Source: Streptomyces sp. MBT53
Lineage (GTDB): Bacteria; Actinomycetota; Actinomycetes; Streptomycetales; Streptomycetaceae
Direction: 5' to 3'
DNA: 64,000 nt
Assembly: GCF_016654115.1 (NCBI RefSeq)
Contig: NZ_JAEQAZ010000010.1
Coordinates: 1 to 64,000 of the forward strand
Shown here: one piece after another, positions 61,194 through 64,000 of the stretch
Layout: every line of letters starts with the position of its first letter
How positions within the stretch are numbered: the first letter of the stretch is position 1
Translations under genes and position numbers: made by a program
The notes under the pieces: generated by a model
The model's database searches: none
Told to the model about the DNA's origin: nothing
The model's input: the letters and a program-made list of their open reading frames with translations, nothing else

Positions 61194-62522
61194 GTGCGCC
61201 CCACAGCCGCCGACAACACTCTCAAGTCCGCCCGGAAGAAGCCGCGTTCGGTACTCGTCGCTCTCTTCGGAGCGCTGGTGCCGTTGCTCGCGGCACTGAC
61301 CCTGCTGGCACCCCCGGCCGCCGCCCGCACCGAGGCCGTCCCCACCGCGACCCTCACCGAGGTCACCGGCTTCGGCACCAACCCCAGCAACCTGCAGATG
61401 TACGTGTACGTCCCGGCCGCCGTCACCGCCCACCCGGCGGTCGTCGTGGCCGTACACTACTGCGGGGGATCGGGCCCCGCGATGTACTCCGGCACCGAAT
61501 ACGCCTCGCTGGCCGACCAGTTGGGGTTCATCGTCGTCTACCCGTCGGTCACCCGCGCCAGCAAGTGCTTCGACGTCTCCTCACCCCAGGCGCTGCACCG
61601 CGACGGCGGCAGCGACCCGGTCGGCATCAAGTCCATGGTCGACTGGGTGAAGACCACCTACTCCGCCGACCCGAGCCGCGTCTACGCCCTCGGCATCTCC
61701 TCCGGCGCGATGATGACGAACGTCCTGCTCGGCGACTACCCCGACGTCTTCGCGGCCGGCGCCGCCTTCGCGGGTGTGCCGTTCGGCTGCTTCGCCACCA
61801 CCGACGGCTCCGAGTGGAACACTGCCTGCGCCAACGGCACCGTCGTCCAAACCCCGCAGCAGTGGGGCGACTTGGTGCGCGGCGCCGACCCCGGCTACAC
61901 CGGCCCCCGCCCCCGGATGCAGCTCTGGCACGGCACCGCCGACGACACCCTGCGCTACCCCAACTTCGGCGAGGAGATCAAACAGTGGACCAACGTGCTG
62001 GGCGTCGGCCAGACCCCGGCCGCCACCGACTCCCCGGCCACCGGCTGGACCCGCACCCGCTACGGCGCCACCGGTGACCAGGCCCCCGTCGAGGCGATCA
62101 GCCTCCAGGGCGTCACCCACAACCTCTACACCTATGGCATGGGCGCCCGCGTCCTCACCTTCTTCGGCCTCTCCGGCGGCGGCACCACGCCCCCGCCCTC
62201 GACCGGCCCCTGCAGGGTGACGGTCACGACCAGCGCCTGGAACACCGGCCTCACCGCCTCCGTGACGCTCACCAACACCGGTACCAGCACGGTGAACGGC
62301 TGGCAGCTCGGCTTCACCCTGCCCACCGGCCAGACCATCACCAACGGCTGGGGCGCGACCTATGCCCCGGCCTCCGGCACGGTGACGGCCACCAACGCGT
62401 CGTACGACGGCACGATCGCCCCGAACGCGAGCGTGACCATCGGCTACCAGGCGAACCACACCGGCAACAGCGCCGCGCCCACCGCCTACACCCTCAACGG
62501 GACCGCCTGCACGGTCGGTTGA
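61194..62522 (+). CDS. Secreted CE1-type esterase (acetyl-xylan/feruloyl or PHB-depolymerase-like) with CBM2
   Basis: Encodes 442 residues from GTG 61194, 7 nt after GGAAGGGA; an ATG at 61189 is out of frame. A signal peptide with a basic start (about 1-43) is followed by an alpha/beta hydrolase: oxyanion segment VVVAVHYCGGSG, Ser169 in GISSGAM, Asp in LWHGTADDTL and His in GVTHNLYTYG. A short Gly/Thr/Pro linker (about 330) leads to a CBM2 (about 340-442, two cysteines PCRVT and ACTVG, with WNTG, WQLGF, WGATY). CBM2 binds cellulose or xylan. The upstream CebR-like site fits plant-wall induction. Confidence 0.88.
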   Translation: MRPTAADNTLKSARKKPRSVLVALFGALVPLLAALTLLAPPAAARTEAVPTATLTEVTGFGTNPSNLQMYVYVPAAVTAHPAVVVAVHYCGGSGPAMYSGTEYASLADQLGFIVVYPSVTRASKCFDVSSPQALHRDGGSDPVGIKSMVDWVKTTYSADPSRVYALGISSGAMMTNVLLGDYPDVFAAGAAFAGVPFGCFATTDGSEWNTACANGTVVQTPQQWGDLVRGADPGYTGPRPRMQLWHGTADDTLRYPNFGEEIKQWTNVLGVGQTPAATDSPATGWTRTRYGATGDQAPVEAISLQGVTHNLYTYGMGARVLTFFGLSGGGTTPPPSTGPCRVTVTTSAWNTGLTASVTLTNTGTSTVNGWQLGFTLPTGQTITNGWGATYAPASGTVTATNASYDGTIAPNASVTIGYQANHTGNSAAPTAYTLNGTACTVG

Positions 62523-62575
62523 CCCGTACTCCGGCGCCCTTCGCCCCCAACTCCTGCCCGAGGAAGGCGGATTCC

Positions 62576-63847
62576 GTGCACCTCACGAGACGGACCGTGA
62601 TCGGCGCCGCGACCTCGGCGCTGTCCGCCCCCAACTCGGTGCGTGTCAAGGGGAGTTCGACACGCACCGGCTCGCACTGGGTGAACACCTGGACGGCGAT
62701 GCCCCAGCTCACCGAGCCCGGCAACCTGCCGCCCGCGCCGTTCACCGGGACCGGATCGGTCCTGGTCGACACCACGCTCCGACAGACGCTCCGCGTCACT
62801 ACCGGAGGCCGGACGCTGCGCCTGCGCTTCTCCAACGCCTACGGCGACACCCCGCTGCCGCTCACCGCCGTGACGATGGCGCTCCCGAAGGACGGCAGGG
62901 CGGGCGCGAGCGCGATCGTGCCCGGCAGCGGCAGGCCGGTGACGTTCGCCGGGCGCGGGTCGGCGACCGTGCCGGTCGGTGCCCAACTGGTCTCGGATCC
63001 GCTGGACTTGGACCTGCCCGCCGCATCCGTCCTGACCGTGACGACCTACCTGGCGACGGGCCAGCCGTCACTCGCGCTCACCTCGCATCCGGGCTCGCGC
63101 ACGACGTCGTATCTCCGACTCGGAGACCACACGCAGGACGAGGACCTGCCCGGTGCGACCCCGGTCGACCACTGGTATCTGCTGAGCGACGTCGAGGTGT
63201 TGACCCCGCGCACCACCACGGCCGTGGCGATCCTGGGCGACTCGCTCACCGACGGCCGCGGCTCCACGACCAACGCCAACGACCGCTGGCCCGACCAGCT
63301 CTACGACCGCCTCCGCGCCCACCCCGCCACCGCCGCCGTAGCGATCCTGAACCAGGCGGCGGGCGGAAACCGGGTCCTCAACGACGGTCTCGGCCCCAAC
63401 GTCCTCGCCCGCCTCGACCGCGACGTCCTCTCCCGCAGCGGAGTCACCCGCCTCATCGTCTTCGAGGGCGTCAACGACATCGGCACCGCGGACGCGACCC
63501 GCGCAGCCCAACACCGGTTGACAGAAGACCTGTTGGCCGCCTACGACCAGATCGTCGTCCGCGCCCACGCGCAGGGCATCCGCGTCTACGGCGCGACCCT
63601 GCTCCCCTTCGGCGGTAACACCTACGACGACCCGGCGGGCGAGCGCGAGCTCTCCCGCCGGACCGTCAACACGTGGATCCGGACGAGCGGGCACTTCGAC
63701 GCGGTGCTCGACTTCGACCGTGCCGTACGCGATCCGGCCGACCCGCGGCGCCTGTTGGAGTCCCTCCAGGTGGGCGACTGGCTGCATCTCAATCCGGCGG
63801 GGTACAGCGTCCTGGCCGCGACGGTCCCCGCCGGACTGCTGCGTTAG
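62576..63847 (+). CDS. Secreted SGNH/GDSL esterase
   Basis: Encodes 423 residues from GTG 62576, 8 nt after AGGAAGG. A twin-arginine-like start (TRRTVIGAATSA) leads into a beta-sandwich (about 35-200: VNTWTAMPQL, LRQTLRVTTGGRTLRLRFSNAYG). The SGNH hydrolase follows with block I AILGDSLTDGRGS, block II NQAAGGNRVLND, block III FEGVNDIG and block V DWLHLNPAGY. The layout matches esterases that deacylate pectin or rhamnogalacturonan, which agrees with the neighbouring pectate lyases; exact substrate unknown. Confidence 0.87.
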   Translation: MHLTRRTVIGAATSALSAPNSVRVKGSSTRTGSHWVNTWTAMPQLTEPGNLPPAPFTGTGSVLVDTTLRQTLRVTTGGRTLRLRFSNAYGDTPLPLTAVTMALPKDGRAGASAIVPGSGRPVTFAGRGSATVPVGAQLVSDPLDLDLPAASVLTVTTYLATGQPSLALTSHPGSRTTSYLRLGDHTQDEDLPGATPVDHWYLLSDVEVLTPRTTTAVAILGDSLTDGRGSTTNANDRWPDQLYDRLRAHPATAAVAILNQAAGGNRVLNDGLGPNVLARLDRDVLSRSGVTRLIVFEGVNDIGTADATRAAQHRLTEDLLAAYDQIVVRAHAQGIRVYGATLLPFGGNTYDDPAGERELSRRTVNTWIRTSGHFDAVLDFDRAVRDPADPRRLLESLQVGDWLHLNPAGYSVLAATVPAGLLR

Positions 63848-64000
63848 ACGACCGGCTCCTTCGCGGAGGTGGGGGCCGCGGCTGAACTGCCCTTCACCGG
63901 AAGGTGGTTGAAGACCAGGTTCAGCACGATCGCCGTCAGGCAGCCCGCGCTGATGCCGCTGTTCATCACCGTCTGGAACCAGTCCGGGAACTGCGCGTAC
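63844..64000 (-). CDS. C-terminus of an NCS2 xanthine/uracil permease (cut by window edge)
   Basis: The last 51 residues of a leftward gene whose start lies beyond the window. The readable part contains PDWFQTVMNSGISAGCLTAI and VLNLVFNHLP, the final membrane helix typical of NCS2 nucleobase:cation symporters, then a short polar tail ending KEPVV. Its stop codon overlaps the last bases of the GDSL gene tail to tail. Confidence 0.75.
   Translation of the reverse strand, partial: YAQFPDWFQTVMNSGISAGCLTAIVLNLVFNHLPVKGSSAAAPTSAKEPVV

Noticed and set aside
1..64000. tRNA, rRNA, CRISPR arrays, insertion sequences, integrases or phage genes
   Set aside because: No cloverleaf, regularly spaced repeat, transposase or integrase motif was recognised on either strand.

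Overview
The window is high-GC DNA organised like a Streptomyces chromosome arm or accessory region. It has many secreted hydrolases, GTG starts, GGAGG-type ribosome sites, 4-bp ATGA/GTGA gene overlaps, sugar ABC systems with no ATPase gene beside them (Streptomyces usually share MsiK), and operators resembling those of DasR and CebR. I see no rRNA, tRNA, CRISPR, insertion sequence or phage genes. The window holds 45 genes, the last one cut by the right edge.

Layout. 19-5704: a beta-1,3-glucanase (GH64) and a large multidomain alpha-1,3-glucanase (GH87) meet tail to tail over a shared hairpin. 6006-8987: OsmC, a secreted alpha/beta hydrolase and a cutinase. 9083-18898: a PucR-type regulator and a tight operon accD > FadD32-like acyl-AMP ligase > Pks13-like PKS (ACP-KS-AT-ACP-TE) > antigen-85-like esterase. 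With the cutinase, this is the gene set of the mycobacterial mycolate condensation locus (Rv3799c-Rv3804c), here in an organism that should not make mycolic acids. 19112-32114: a carbohydrate locus with a GH28-like protein, cytoplasmic GH125, an ABC importer, a LacI regulator, two GH76 and one GH27-CBM13. Five copies of a LacI-type palindrome (TGGAAACGTTRCCA) link these genes, and two DasR/chitinase-type palindromes sit beside them. The enzyme set fits uptake and breakdown of fungal alpha-1,6-mannan.

32122-49218: ordinary chromosome. It holds a PPOx/hemerythrin pair, a giant SARP/AAA regulator, an amidohydrolase, an MFS exporter, a PP2C phosphatase, a methyltransferase, a TerD-like protein, HAD phosphatase, an Lrp/AsnC regulator, a FUSC membrane protein with a decayed copy of its 3' end downstream, and a lactonase behind a dre-like site. 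49337-59129: a CbiX-like protein, a BadF-type kinase overlapping ung, a BNR-repeat protein and a HEAT-repeat protein that both carry RecA-independent DNA-damage (PafBC-type) promoter motifs, an AidB-like acyl-CoA dehydrogenase and a PaaX regulator. 59169-63847: a plant-wall cluster (PL3, PL1, CE1-CBM2 esterase, GDSL esterase) with CebR/LacI-like palindromes in its divergent promoter region. 63844-64000: the C-terminus of an NCS2 purine/pyrimidine permease.

Two connected stories stand out. One is a fungal-cell-wall attack island: alpha- and beta-1,3-glucanases plus an alpha-mannan utilisation regulon. The other is a mycolate-like Claisen-condensation operon with no obvious reason to be in this kind of organism.
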